Source of the DNA: Ferruginibacter lapsinanis
GTDB taxonomy: Bacteria; Bacteroidota; Bacteroidia; Chitinophagales; Chitinophagaceae
NCBI RefSeq assembly: GCF_020783315.1
Contig: NZ_CP086063.1
Location: 3,150,501-3,214,500, forward strand
DNA length: 64,000 nucleotides
Direction: 5' to 3'
Below the pieces are notes generated by a model, which ran no database searches, was not told where the DNA came from, and saw nothing but the letters and a program-made list of their open reading frames with translations. Made by a program: the position numbers and the translations under genes. Numbering within the stretch: the stretch's first letter is position 1; each line of letters begins with the position of its first letter. Of this stretch, positions 45,943 to 53,605 are shown one piece after another.

Positions 45943-46356
45943 TGTAATTTTTTTAAAAATTAGTGCGGAAATGAAGTCGTTAACTTCATCATCATAAACG
46001 AGTATACCCTGTTCGTTGGGATATTTTATTGGGGAGTGATATTTCTACAATAAACTGGCTTGTAATGCCGCTAAATAAATGAACTGGTGCGAAGGTAGGC
46101 TAAAATTACCGTATAGCCGGCAAAACTTTAAAATACATTCACCACTAAATAGTTATACCAAAGGAAAAGAAAACATATTTTCTTAGAAAAAAAACGGGAA
46201 CGATTGCGTAAAATAGTGTAACTTTTATAAAAAAAGACCCCTCTTTTCCTAGTATCTTTTTTTTATAGACTGTATATTTGGTTTGCTTTCAATACATATG
46301 GAAACCCTCTATTCTTCAGTTAAAATATTTTCTTACTAAAAATTAAAACGATTGTT
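45943..46356. other. Divergent intergenic region of 414 bp
   Basis: It separates the helicase gene and the large type IX cargo gene. It holds a 7-bp inverted repeat at 45971-45989 in the helicase leader and a TATATTTG element at 46273-46280 for the plus-strand gene. No frame worth calling is present. Confidence 0.6.
46273..46280 (+). promoter_or_regulatory. Promoter -7 element TATATTTG
   Basis: An exact TAnnTTTG match 76 bp before the ATG of the type IX cargo gene. Confidence 0.45.
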
Positions 46357-49300
46357 ATGAAAAAAATCTTTTACTATTTATTCTTTACTGCCTGTTTTTT
46401 TTCTTTGCAAGCACATGCACAGCAACAGATCTTTGATTTTGCAAGTGCTACCTCTGGTGGATCTCCATCCGGTTATACCAAAACCGGTGTTGGTACTTAC
46501 TACAAGGGTACTACAGGAGGAACGATCACGGATGGTTCTGCAAATTGTGATACTTATACACCCTCAAAAGCAACAAGTAGTTCGTTGTTTATTTTTGTAG
46601 CTGTAAATGATATTACTAAAATTACAGTACGAGGTACCGGTACAGGAAGTAACAGAACCTTCTCTGCATTAGCAACTTCTTCTACATTAGCCGGAACATA
46701 TACTGCTGATGCTGGCGCTGCCGGCGTTGGAACAATCAACGGCAGTACCTGTGGATCGATCGCCGTTACGCCGTCAGCCACTATTACGGCGGGCACCTAT
46801 ATACGGATAACGTTTTCCGGAAACTTAAATGTAACCTCTTTATTAATTGATGCGAACATTGGTGTAGCTCCAACAGTTACCACCAACGCTTCAGTTGCTA
46901 CATCGATCACTTCATCTACTGCAACATTGGGAGGACAGCTCACAGATGCAGGATCAACAGCAGTAACTGTTAGTGGTTTCTGTTATGGTTTAACGGCTAA
47001 TCCTACAACAGCCGATTCAAAAACTACTGATGGACCTACAGCAGTTGGTGCAATAACAAGTAATATAAGCGGACTGGCTTTCAGCACAACATATCATGTA
47101 AGAGCATATGCTACCAATAGTGCAGGAACTTCTTATGGCGCAGATCAAACATTTACCACATCAGCGCCTTCTTCTCCTACAGCAATTGCAAGCCCTGCTT
47201 CATTAAATTTTGGTACAATACTTACAAATACTACTTCAGCTGAAAAAACATTTACAGTTGTAGCAGGTGGATTAAGCCCTGCAAACGGCAATATTACTAT
47301 TACCCCTCCTTCAGGTTACCAGGTATCGTTAACAAGTGGAAGCGGTTTTGCATCAAGTGTTACTATTCCTTACACCGGTGGAGCTTTTGCTTCTACTACA
47401 GTCTATGTTAATTTTACTCCTACAGCCGTGATTGCATATAATGGCAATATCACTGTTACCGGAGGAGGCATCACTACACAAAATGTTGCAGTTATTGGTG
47501 CAGGTACTGATGTTGCTTTTGAGATAGGTGATTATAAATCAGTTGCCACCGGTAACTGGGGCACTAACGCAACCTGGAACAAATGGGATGGCACCAACTG
47601 GGTTGCATCTGCTGATTTCCCTAATGCAACAACAGCAAATGTGTATATCACTGATGGCTTTACTGTTAATGCAGAAACTTCTGGCAGAAGTGTAAAAAAT
47701 CTGTATGTAAACGGAAGCAGTACACTGAAATCAAGCAACCTGGTAAACTCACCATTATATCTTAAAATTTACGGAACAACCTTTGATGTACAACCTGGTT
47801 CGTTAGTTGGAAATGTAGCTACCGGTAATAATGCTGATGGACTTAGCTTAGATATATTTAGTACAGGCCTTACTGTTAGTGGCGGTGGTACAATCAATTT
47901 ATCAAGAATGAGAACCAATACTGCAAGCACTACTGTTACCATCAACACCAACGTAGTATTGAACTATCATGGATCGGGTAATGCCGGTAATGCAGCAGGC
48001 TATTACACTGTAGCAGGTGATAATAATACATTAACCATCAATGCAGGTAAGACATTGACCTTTGCACCATGGAGTTGTTATACACCTATATCAAGCTCTC
48101 ATACTAACGGTACTTTCAATCAAGTCATCAACGTAAACGGAACATTAACTTTCATAGATGGTCTTGCACCAGGTAATGCTACTGCAAACGGATGGGCAGG
48201 GCATACCAACGGATACTTTAGTTTTGGTGCTGCTGCAGGTAAAACATTTGTGCTGAATATCGGAAGCACCGGAACAATGAATGTATCTGAATTTTATCCT
48301 AACGGAACCAAAGCTGATAATACGCCTGGTACAGGCGACCCGGTTACTATTAACATTGCAGCCGGTGGCGTGTTGAACGTTTCAAAAATTGCTGACTTCC
48401 GTAATGCTACACAAACTGTTACCGGAGCCGGTACATTTACTTTAGCAATAGGTGCTAAATTAAGGATCGGTTCAGTGGATGGTATCACAGCATCAGCAGC
48501 TGCTGGTCCTATCCAAACCACTACCCGTAATTTTTCAGGAGGTGCCGTATATGCTTATGAAGGTATTGCAGCCCAGGTTACCGGTTCTGGCTTACCTTCT
48601 ACAATTGGTGGCCTGATCATCAACAATGCAACAGGTGTAACTGCAAGCAACAGTGTACTTATATTAGATTCTCTAAATCTTACTAATGGACTTCTTAATG
48701 TTACTAGTTCGGAAATGCCAACATTGGCTGAAGTAGGTATTGTAAATGGAGGTAGTACCGCTTCACACGTGAACGGGCCAATGGGTAAATTAACTGTAAG
48801 CACAGCCTCTTTCTCTTTCCCTGTAGGTAAAGGAGGAGTGTACCACCCTGCTACTATTATTCCTGCAGCAAATACTTCGAGTAGCTATACCGCAGAATAC
48901 TTCAACACATCAGGAGCTTCTACTACTTCAGTTTTATCTCCGTTGATTTCTGTAAGTACAAGTGAATACTGGAACATTGCAAGAAACAGCGGAGCTGATG
49001 CACAGGTTTCTTTAGGTTATGACAATACTAAAACCACCACGTGGTCAAACGGCGGAACACCTGATGCGGCACATGATATCTGTGTTGCACATCTTGGCGC
49101 TTCATGGGCTGATGAAACAGGAACTACCGGTACAGATATGTTTGGAAACCTTGCTACAGGAACTGTTACCTCACAGGCATTAAGCTCATTCAGTCCATTT
49201 ACTTTTGGTTTAAAACTGACTGATGTTACACCGGTAATACTTAAATCATTCAATGCAACTTTAGTTAACGGACAAACAAAACTAATATGGTATACAACGA

Positions 49301-49758
49301 ATGAAATAAACATTGCAGGATATACTATTGAAAGAAGTACTGATGGCGCTAACTTTACCAATGCAGGTTTAGTAAACGCTGCTAACTTAGAAAGCAATAG
49401 TTATACATTCACTGATGCAGCTATCACAAGTGGTGTTACTTACTATCGTATTCGTATCACTGATAAAGCCGGTATGATCAAATACAGCTCTATCATTGCG
49501 GTTAATAATAAGAAAGCAGATCAACTGAATGTATTCCCTAATCCTGTTGTAAACAATTTATATGTTTCGCATAAAAAAGCAACAGACGGAGCTACATTAA
49601 AAGTGTATGCAATGGATGGCAGACAAATGAAAGCAGTAGTGATCACTAAAAATGCTGTTCAGTCAACCATCAATGCATCTTCACTTGCTAAGGGTACATA
49701 CAAATTAGTATTCACTAACGGAGAAGATGTTCAGTACATCAAATTCGTAAAACAATAG
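46357..49758 (+). CDS. Very large secreted protein with type IX sorting tail
   Basis: The 1133-residue protein has a signal peptide ending AHAQ (residue 21). A first beta-rich domain (about 25-165) is followed by a fibronectin-like module (about 172-265), an Ig/BACON-like module (about 273-385) and a long G/N/T-rich beta-helix-like region (about 400-800). Then come a fibronectin-like domain (about 960-1050) and a C-terminal sorting domain (about 1055-1133; LNVFPNPVVNNLYVS and closing YIKFVKQ). The repeat-rich middle suggests an adhesin or surface fibre. No catalytic motif is evident. It has its own promoter and terminator. Confidence 0.85.
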   Translation: MKKIFYYLFFTACFFSLQAHAQQQIFDFASATSGGSPSGYTKTGVGTYYKGTTGGTITDGSANCDTYTPSKATSSSLFIFVAVNDITKITVRGTGTGSNRTFSALATSSTLAGTYTADAGAAGVGTINGSTCGSIAVTPSATITAGTYIRITFSGNLNVTSLLIDANIGVAPTVTTNASVATSITSSTATLGGQLTDAGSTAVTVSGFCYGLTANPTTADSKTTDGPTAVGAITSNISGLAFSTTYHVRAYATNSAGTSYGADQTFTTSAPSSPTAIASPASLNFGTILTNTTSAEKTFTVVAGGLSPANGNITITPPSGYQVSLTSGSGFASSVTIPYTGGAFASTTVYVNFTPTAVIAYNGNITVTGGGITTQNVAVIGAGTDVAFEIGDYKSVATGNWGTNATWNKWDGTNWVASADFPNATTANVYITDGFTVNAETSGRSVKNLYVNGSSTLKSSNLVNSPLYLKIYGTTFDVQPGSLVGNVATGNNADGLSLDIFSTGLTVSGGGTINLSRMRTNTASTTVTINTNVVLNYHGSGNAGNAAGYYTVAGDNNTLTINAGKTLTFAPWSCYTPISSSHTNGTFNQVINVNGTLTFIDGLAPGNATANGWAGHTNGYFSFGAAAGKTFVLNIGSTGTMNVSEFYPNGTKADNTPGTGDPVTINIAAGGVLNVSKIADFRNATQTVTGAGTFTLAIGAKLRIGSVDGITASAAAGPIQTTTRNFSGGAVYAYEGIAAQVTGSGLPSTIGGLIINNATGVTASNSVLILDSLNLTNGLLNVTSSEMPTLAEVGIVNGGSTASHVNGPMGKLTVSTASFSFPVGKGGVYHPATIIPAANTSSSYTAEYFNTSGASTTSVLSPLISVSTSEYWNIARNSGADAQVSLGYDNTKTTTWSNGGTPDAAHDICVAHLGASWADETGTTGTDMFGNLATGTVTSQALSSFSPFTFGLKLTDVTPVILKSFNATLVNGQTKLIWYTTNEINIAGYTIERSTDGANFTNAGLVNAANLESNSYTFTDAAITSGVTYYRIRITDKAGMIKYSSIIAVNNKKADQLNVFPNPVVNNLYVSHKKATDGATLKVYAMDGRQMKAVVITKNAVQSTINASSLAKGTYKLVFTNGEDVQYIKFVKQ

Positions 49759-49788
49759 TTAAACCAAACCTTAAACCTTATCCATTCC

Positions 49789-49813
49789 AAAGGCTGCCTT
49801 CGGGCAGCCTTTT
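49789..49813 (+). terminator. Intrinsic terminator with TTCG loop
   Basis: AAAGGCTGCC pairs with GGCAGCCTTT around TTCG, followed by a T-rich stretch, 30 bp after the type IX cargo gene. Confidence 0.88.
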
Positions 49814-49855
49814 CTTTTTGTAGTAAACAAATAAATGAGGTAGTATACAAACGCA

Positions 49856-49890
49856 AAAAACTCTTGTCAGTAGTAAACCAACAAGAGTTA
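49856..49890 (-). terminator. Hairpin terminator after the small membrane peptide gene
   Basis: AACTCTTG and CAAGAGTT pair with about 18 bases between them. Read on the minus strand the hairpin is followed by TTTTGCG, so it would end a minus-strand transcript from about 50 kb. Confidence 0.5.
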
Positions 49891-49911
49891 TTTAATATCT
49901 TTTAAAGAATC

Positions 49912-50001
49912 TTAATTAAGTTGCGAAATTAATAAGATCACGGTAGTACCAAATGTAAGCACACTGGCTACTAAAATAAGTTTTACTGATAATGCTTTCA
50001 T
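49912..50001 (-). CDS. Candidate 29-residue single-pass membrane peptide
   Basis: A minus-strand frame from ATG 50001 to TAA 49912 reads MKALSVKLILVASVLTFGTT, then VILLISQLN. This is two Lys, an uninterrupted hydrophobic helix and a polar end, as expected of a small membrane protein. It lies between two plus-strand genes in a region otherwise empty, and its own hairpin plus T-run follows 22 bp after the stop. No exact promoter consensus was found. It is a short frame and could be chance, but the amphipathic layout and terminator make it worth listing. Confidence 0.45.
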   Translation of the reverse strand: MKALSVKLILVASVLTFGTTVILLISQLN

Positions 50002-50175
50002 AGATTGGGTTTTTTGATTAACAATAGGACAAAATATGCCCATAAAGAGGTAAAACGTTTTAAAATCCGACTTAGTATGTACCAGGCGTACTTTTTTTTT
50101 CTGTTTCTGCCAATAATAAAGCTGGTAAACACTATGAAAAAAGAATAAAAATCCCTACTTTTCTAAAAACCATCT

Positions 50176-50904
50176 ATGAATGTTTTTTTTAACTATACAG
50201 CCAACTTTATAAAAACATATATGACGGGAATATTTCCTATTCTTTTATATAGTTGCTCAGTTGTAGAAACCAGACACTTCAGCCAGCCTTTAGTAAATGT
50301 TCAAAATATCTCTAAGCAGAATAAATCAACATATTATAGAATAAATCCCCGGTTGAACAGGTTCGATAACAAACAGATGCCTTCAACTTTCGAGGATTCA
50401 TTAGATAATACTATTATAAGTATATCGCTGGAAAACGAATTCACCTCCGCAATCATAGGACCTCCGTTTATTCCAATAATTCCACATAAGGTAGGATATG
50501 GTTATCCCGACGACAAAAAACATCCGATGGGAAATGAAAAAGACGATAAAATAATAATGAATATCACGGTGATAGCTAAAGGAAATGATATAATCAGTTT
50601 TACTCCCTCATCGTTTAGTATCAAAAAATCAAATGGCAGTAGTGCAAACGCAATATCATTCTTCGAAGCAGGTTCATCAAATCAAATAAAAGCAGAACAA
50701 TCGGTTCAATTCAGTTCTTCAGACAATAAGGTTGAACGGAAAACATGGAAAATAGTTTTTACCCCAGGCATACATGTAAATGATCTACCCACTATCTTTC
50801 TTAATTCATTAAAAATAAACAATAAAGATTTTCATACAGAAGGCATTGCCTTCAGCCATGGTAAACGTTCTTTCTATTCTCCTTTTATAAGTATAAATGG
50901 ATAA
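50176..50904 (+). CDS. Putative lipoprotein of unknown function
   Basis: The 242-residue protein has a short hydrophobic N-terminus with a lipobox-like LYSC (Cys27), so lipid anchoring is plausible. The mature part is beta-rich with NTIISISLENEFTSAIIGPP and a Pro-rich FIPIIPHKVGYGYPDDKKHP loop. It ends in a hydrophobic strand (YSPFISING). I do not recognise a family. It is flanked by the type IX cargo and thrC genes and appears to stand alone. Confidence 0.65.
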   Translation: MNVFFNYTANFIKTYMTGIFPILLYSCSVVETRHFSQPLVNVQNISKQNKSTYYRINPRLNRFDNKQMPSTFEDSLDNTIISISLENEFTSAIIGPPFIPIIPHKVGYGYPDDKKHPMGNEKDDKIIMNITVIAKGNDIISFTPSSFSIKKSNGSSANAISFFEAGSSNQIKAEQSVQFSSSDNKVERKTWKIVFTPGIHVNDLPTIFLNSLKINNKDFHTEGIAFSHGKRSFYSPFISING

Positions 50905-50933
50905 AGACAAACATTAAGTAAACCAATCCCAGA

Positions 50934-52232
50934 TTATTGCTTCAACAAAAAAGCTTTTAACAACTCCCCATCAGCATTGATCACCGTACTCTTTTTTTCC
51001 AGGTTGATCTGTGCCTGAATTGACTCAGGAACAGGCACTTTCTCCCCTATTACCGGCTCTACCACATCATAGAACTTCACCGGATGTGCTGTTTCCAGTA
51101 TCATGCCTTTATCAGCAGGATGATCTTTTTGATATCGCTCCAACGCTAAATAGCCAACAGCTCCATGAGGATCTAATAAATAATGATCTGTACGTTTTAC
51201 CTTAAGTAAAGTATCCCTTGTTTCATCATCGGTGATACTACAGGCACTCAATACCTCTTTCAGATTATCGATTTGATTATCAAAAATTTCTAAAATGCGT
51301 ACGAAGTTGCTCGGGTTACCAACGTCCATTGCATTGGAAATAGTGGCCACCGCTTTTTTAGGCGTGTACTGTCCTGTTTTAAAAAATTCAGGAACAATAT
51401 CATTGGCATTGCATGCTGCAATAAAATGTTTTACAGGTAAGCCTGAGATATGCGCTAAGATACCTGCACAGATATTTCCGAAATTGCCACTCGGCACAGA
51501 AATAACAGGAGGGTTATTTTTCTCCACCCATTGTTTGTAAGCAAAGAAATAATAGAATTGTTGTGGCAACCATCTTGCCACATTGATAGAGTTTGCAGAG
51601 GTTAAAAATAATTTTTCATTCAGCTCTTTATCTGTGAAAGCATGCTTCACCATTTGCTGACAATCATCAAAGGTGCCGTTCACTTCGAGCGCATGAATAT
51701 TTTTACCTAACGTAGTTAATTGTTTCTCTTGTACAGAACTTACTTTACCTGAAGGATATAAGATCACCACATCTACCCCATCTACATCATAAAATCCATT
51801 GGCCACTGCGCCACCCGTATCACCTGATGTTGCCACCAGCACCGTTACTTTTTTATTTTGTTCTTTTACAAAATACCCCAGGCAACGGCTCATGAATCTT
51901 GCCCCCGTATCTTTAAACGCCAGCGTAGGACCATGATATAATTCAAGAGAAGAAATATTCTCATTGATCTTCACCAGCGGACTATCAAAGTTCACCGTCT
52001 CTGCCACGATCTTTCTCAACACTTCTTCCGGTATTGTATCACCCACATAAGGTTTGATCACCTGGTAAGCAATTTCTTCGTTACTGTATGATGTAATATT
52101 TTCTATCAGCTCTTTTGAAACTGTAGGTATATGTTCAGGAAAATACAATCCTTTATCAGGCGCTTGTCCCTGAATAGTGGCTTCCTTAAAACTTACGTTT
52201 GGAGATTGATGATTTGTACTGTAGTACTGCAT
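50934..52232 (-). CDS. thrC: Threonine synthase
   Basis: The 432-residue protein has the PLP-lysine segment LAFKDTGARFMSRCLG (about residue 107), preceded by an N-terminal YYSTNHQSP motif typical of bacterial ThrC, and the phosphate-binding ATSGDTGGAV. It converts O-phosphohomoserine to threonine. It is the last gene of the thrA-thrB-thrC operon. The 242-bp gap to thrB contains a two-hairpin repeat element (52321-52465). Confidence 0.95.
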   Translation of the reverse strand: MQYYSTNHQSPNVSFKEATIQGQAPDKGLYFPEHIPTVSKELIENITSYSNEEIAYQVIKPYVGDTIPEEVLRKIVAETVNFDSPLVKINENISSLELYHGPTLAFKDTGARFMSRCLGYFVKEQNKKVTVLVATSGDTGGAVANGFYDVDGVDVVILYPSGKVSSVQEKQLTTLGKNIHALEVNGTFDDCQQMVKHAFTDKELNEKLFLTSANSINVARWLPQQFYYFFAYKQWVEKNNPPVISVPSGNFGNICAGILAHISGLPVKHFIAACNANDIVPEFFKTGQYTPKKAVATISNAMDVGNPSNFVRILEIFDNQIDNLKEVLSACSITDDETRDTLLKVKRTDHYLLDPHGAVGYLALERYQKDHPADKGMILETAHPVKFYDVVEPVIGEKVPVPESIQAQINLEKKSTVINADGELLKAFLLKQ

Positions 52233-52330
52233 TTATAAAATTAAAAATGAAAAATGAAAAACTAAAAATTCAGCGCTCTTATATCCGAAACTCTTATTTA
52301 TTTACACTCGCTATAATCCTCGATTCAATC

Positions 52331-52465
52331 TTCTACATAATGTAGAATTACTAATGTACAGTTTACAGTAGTACAAAAGCTTAATCGGAGTACCAACCGA
52401 CAAAGGGGATGTAATCCTTTGTCGGGGCCTTTTTTTGGTTCTTTTTTGGGCAAGCAAAAAAGAAC
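52331..52465 (+). repeat. Two-hairpin repeat element, copy 1 (between thrB and thrC)
   Basis: The element contains CCGACAAAGG-GGATGTAAT-CCTTTGTCGG followed by GGCCTTTTTTT. A second stem follows (GTTCTTTTTT 52438-52447 with AAAAAAGAAC 52456-52465). An extended copy lies at 63315-63512. On the plus strand the first hairpin looks like a terminator; on the thr operon strand it lacks a U-run. Confidence 0.8.
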
Positions 52466-52474
52466 AACACACAT

Positions 52475-53479
52475 TTATGCATCAACTATTTTAACCCCTG
52501 TCTTATTAATAGTAGTAACATACGTATTGTAATCAAGCCCGATCTTATTATAAACATCCTTCATCACTTCATTCACTGCATTAGCCGTTGCCTCCGTTTC
52601 ACTCAACATAAAAATAGAAGGTCCGCTACCGGATATACCTCCACCCAATGCACCCGCTTCTTTACACAAACGTTTTACATCATCAAAACCAGGTATCAGA
52701 ATACTGCGTACGGGTTCTATGATCACATCTTCCAAAGAGCGACTAATAAGTGGCAGGTCATTTTGTATAAAGCCTGCTACCAACCCTGCAATATTTCCCC
52801 ATTGTTTGATCGCATCTTTCAACTTCACTTCTTTACGCAAAATTTGTCTTGCATCAGACGTCTTCACTTCTATCTGCGGATGTACAACGGTAACGAATAA
52901 GTCAGGAGAAGGGATGCTCACAATATCCAACGGATGAATACCACGTATCAACGTAATCCCTCCATAGATACAGGGTGCCACATTATCCGCATGTTTTACA
53001 CCGCTGGCAACTTTTTCGCCAAACATCGCAAAGCGCACCATATCTTCCTTAGAAAAAATATTACCCAGTAAATGATTCGCAGCTACCGTAGCACCCGCCG
53101 CACTGGCAGCACTGCTACCAATACCACTACCCGGTTTTATCTTTTTATGAATGATCACTTCAAAGCCAACATTACCACCCACTTCATTGATCATTTCAAT
53201 TAAAGGAGCACCTGCCGTATTCATTGCAGGGTCTAACGGCAAAGGATAGCCGTCTGCGCTTTTGATAATGATCTCTTTCGTATCCAGCATCGTCACTTCC
53301 ATCAAATCATTCGGCTCGTTGATGCACATACCAAGTACATCGAAGCCACAAACCAAATTCGCTACAGTACCAGGAGCAAGTACTTTTACATACCCCCCCC
53401 GCCCCCTAAAGGGGGAGCTTGGTCCCCCGGCTTCGGAAGAACTGCTATTATATTGTAAATTTTGCTGTTTGCTATTCAT
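52475..53479 (-). CDS. thrB: Homoserine kinase with repeat-derived N-terminal extension
   Basis: The 334-residue GHMP kinase has the ATP loop GSGIGSSAASAAGA and the N-terminal VKVLAPGTVANLVCGFDVLG. It phosphorylates homoserine. The usual protein begins near VKV; here about 30 extra residues precede it (SSSEAGGPSSPFRGRGG). They are encoded by a copy of the G/C-rich palindromic repeat found twice more just upstream, so the repeat appears to have inserted in frame at the 5' end. The ATG overlaps (ATGA) the stop of a 24-codon upstream frame, suggesting translational coupling. Second gene of the thrABC operon. Confidence 0.92.
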   Translation of the reverse strand: MNSKQQNLQYNSSSSEAGGPSSPFRGRGGYVKVLAPGTVANLVCGFDVLGMCINEPNDLMEVTMLDTKEIIIKSADGYPLPLDPAMNTAGAPLIEMINEVGGNVGFEVIIHKKIKPGSGIGSSAASAAGATVAANHLLGNIFSKEDMVRFAMFGEKVASGVKHADNVAPCIYGGITLIRGIHPLDIVSIPSPDLFVTVVHPQIEVKTSDARQILRKEVKLKDAIKQWGNIAGLVAGFIQNDLPLISRSLEDVIIEPVRSILIPGFDDVKRLCKEAGALGGGISGSGPSIFMLSETEATANAVNEVMKDVYNKIGLDYNTYVTTINKTGVKIVDA

Positions 53480-53605
53480 AAATACTTTTTCAAATTTAAT
53501 GCTCCAAGTTCCCCCTTTAGGGGGCGGAGGGGGTAGTTTTTGCTATTCATAATATTTTTCAAAGTTTAATACTCCCTAGTTCCCCCTTTAGGGGGCGGAG
53601 GGGGT
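53390..53605. repeat. Three copies of a G/C-rich palindromic repeat at the thrA/thrB junction
   Basis: CCCCCTTTAGGGGG-type palindromes lie near 53402-53415, 53511-53524 and 53583-53596. Two are in direct orientation with about 70 bp of shared surrounding sequence (including GCTATTCAT and CAAATTTAAT/CAAAGTTTAAT), forming an imperfect tandem duplication. The third is inverted and lies inside the thrB coding start. Confidence 0.85.
53476..53550 (-). CDS. 24-codon upstream frame coupled to thrB
   Basis: ATG at 53550 opens a frame reading MNSKNYPLRPLKGELGALNL, then KKYL, and stops at TGA 53476-53478. The stop overlaps the thrB ATG by ATGA. It starts with the same MNSK as thrB because it is a duplicated copy of the thrB 5' end with the repeat in it. 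It may act as a coupling leader peptide rather than a functional protein. Confidence 0.4.
   Translation of the reverse strand: MNSKNYPLRPLKGELGALNLKKYL

Noticed and set aside
53476-53550. Threonine attenuator leader peptide before thrB
   Set aside because: The 24-residue peptide has no Thr or Ile run and is a duplicated piece of the thrB start with a repeat in it; no attenuator hairpins were seen before thrA either.
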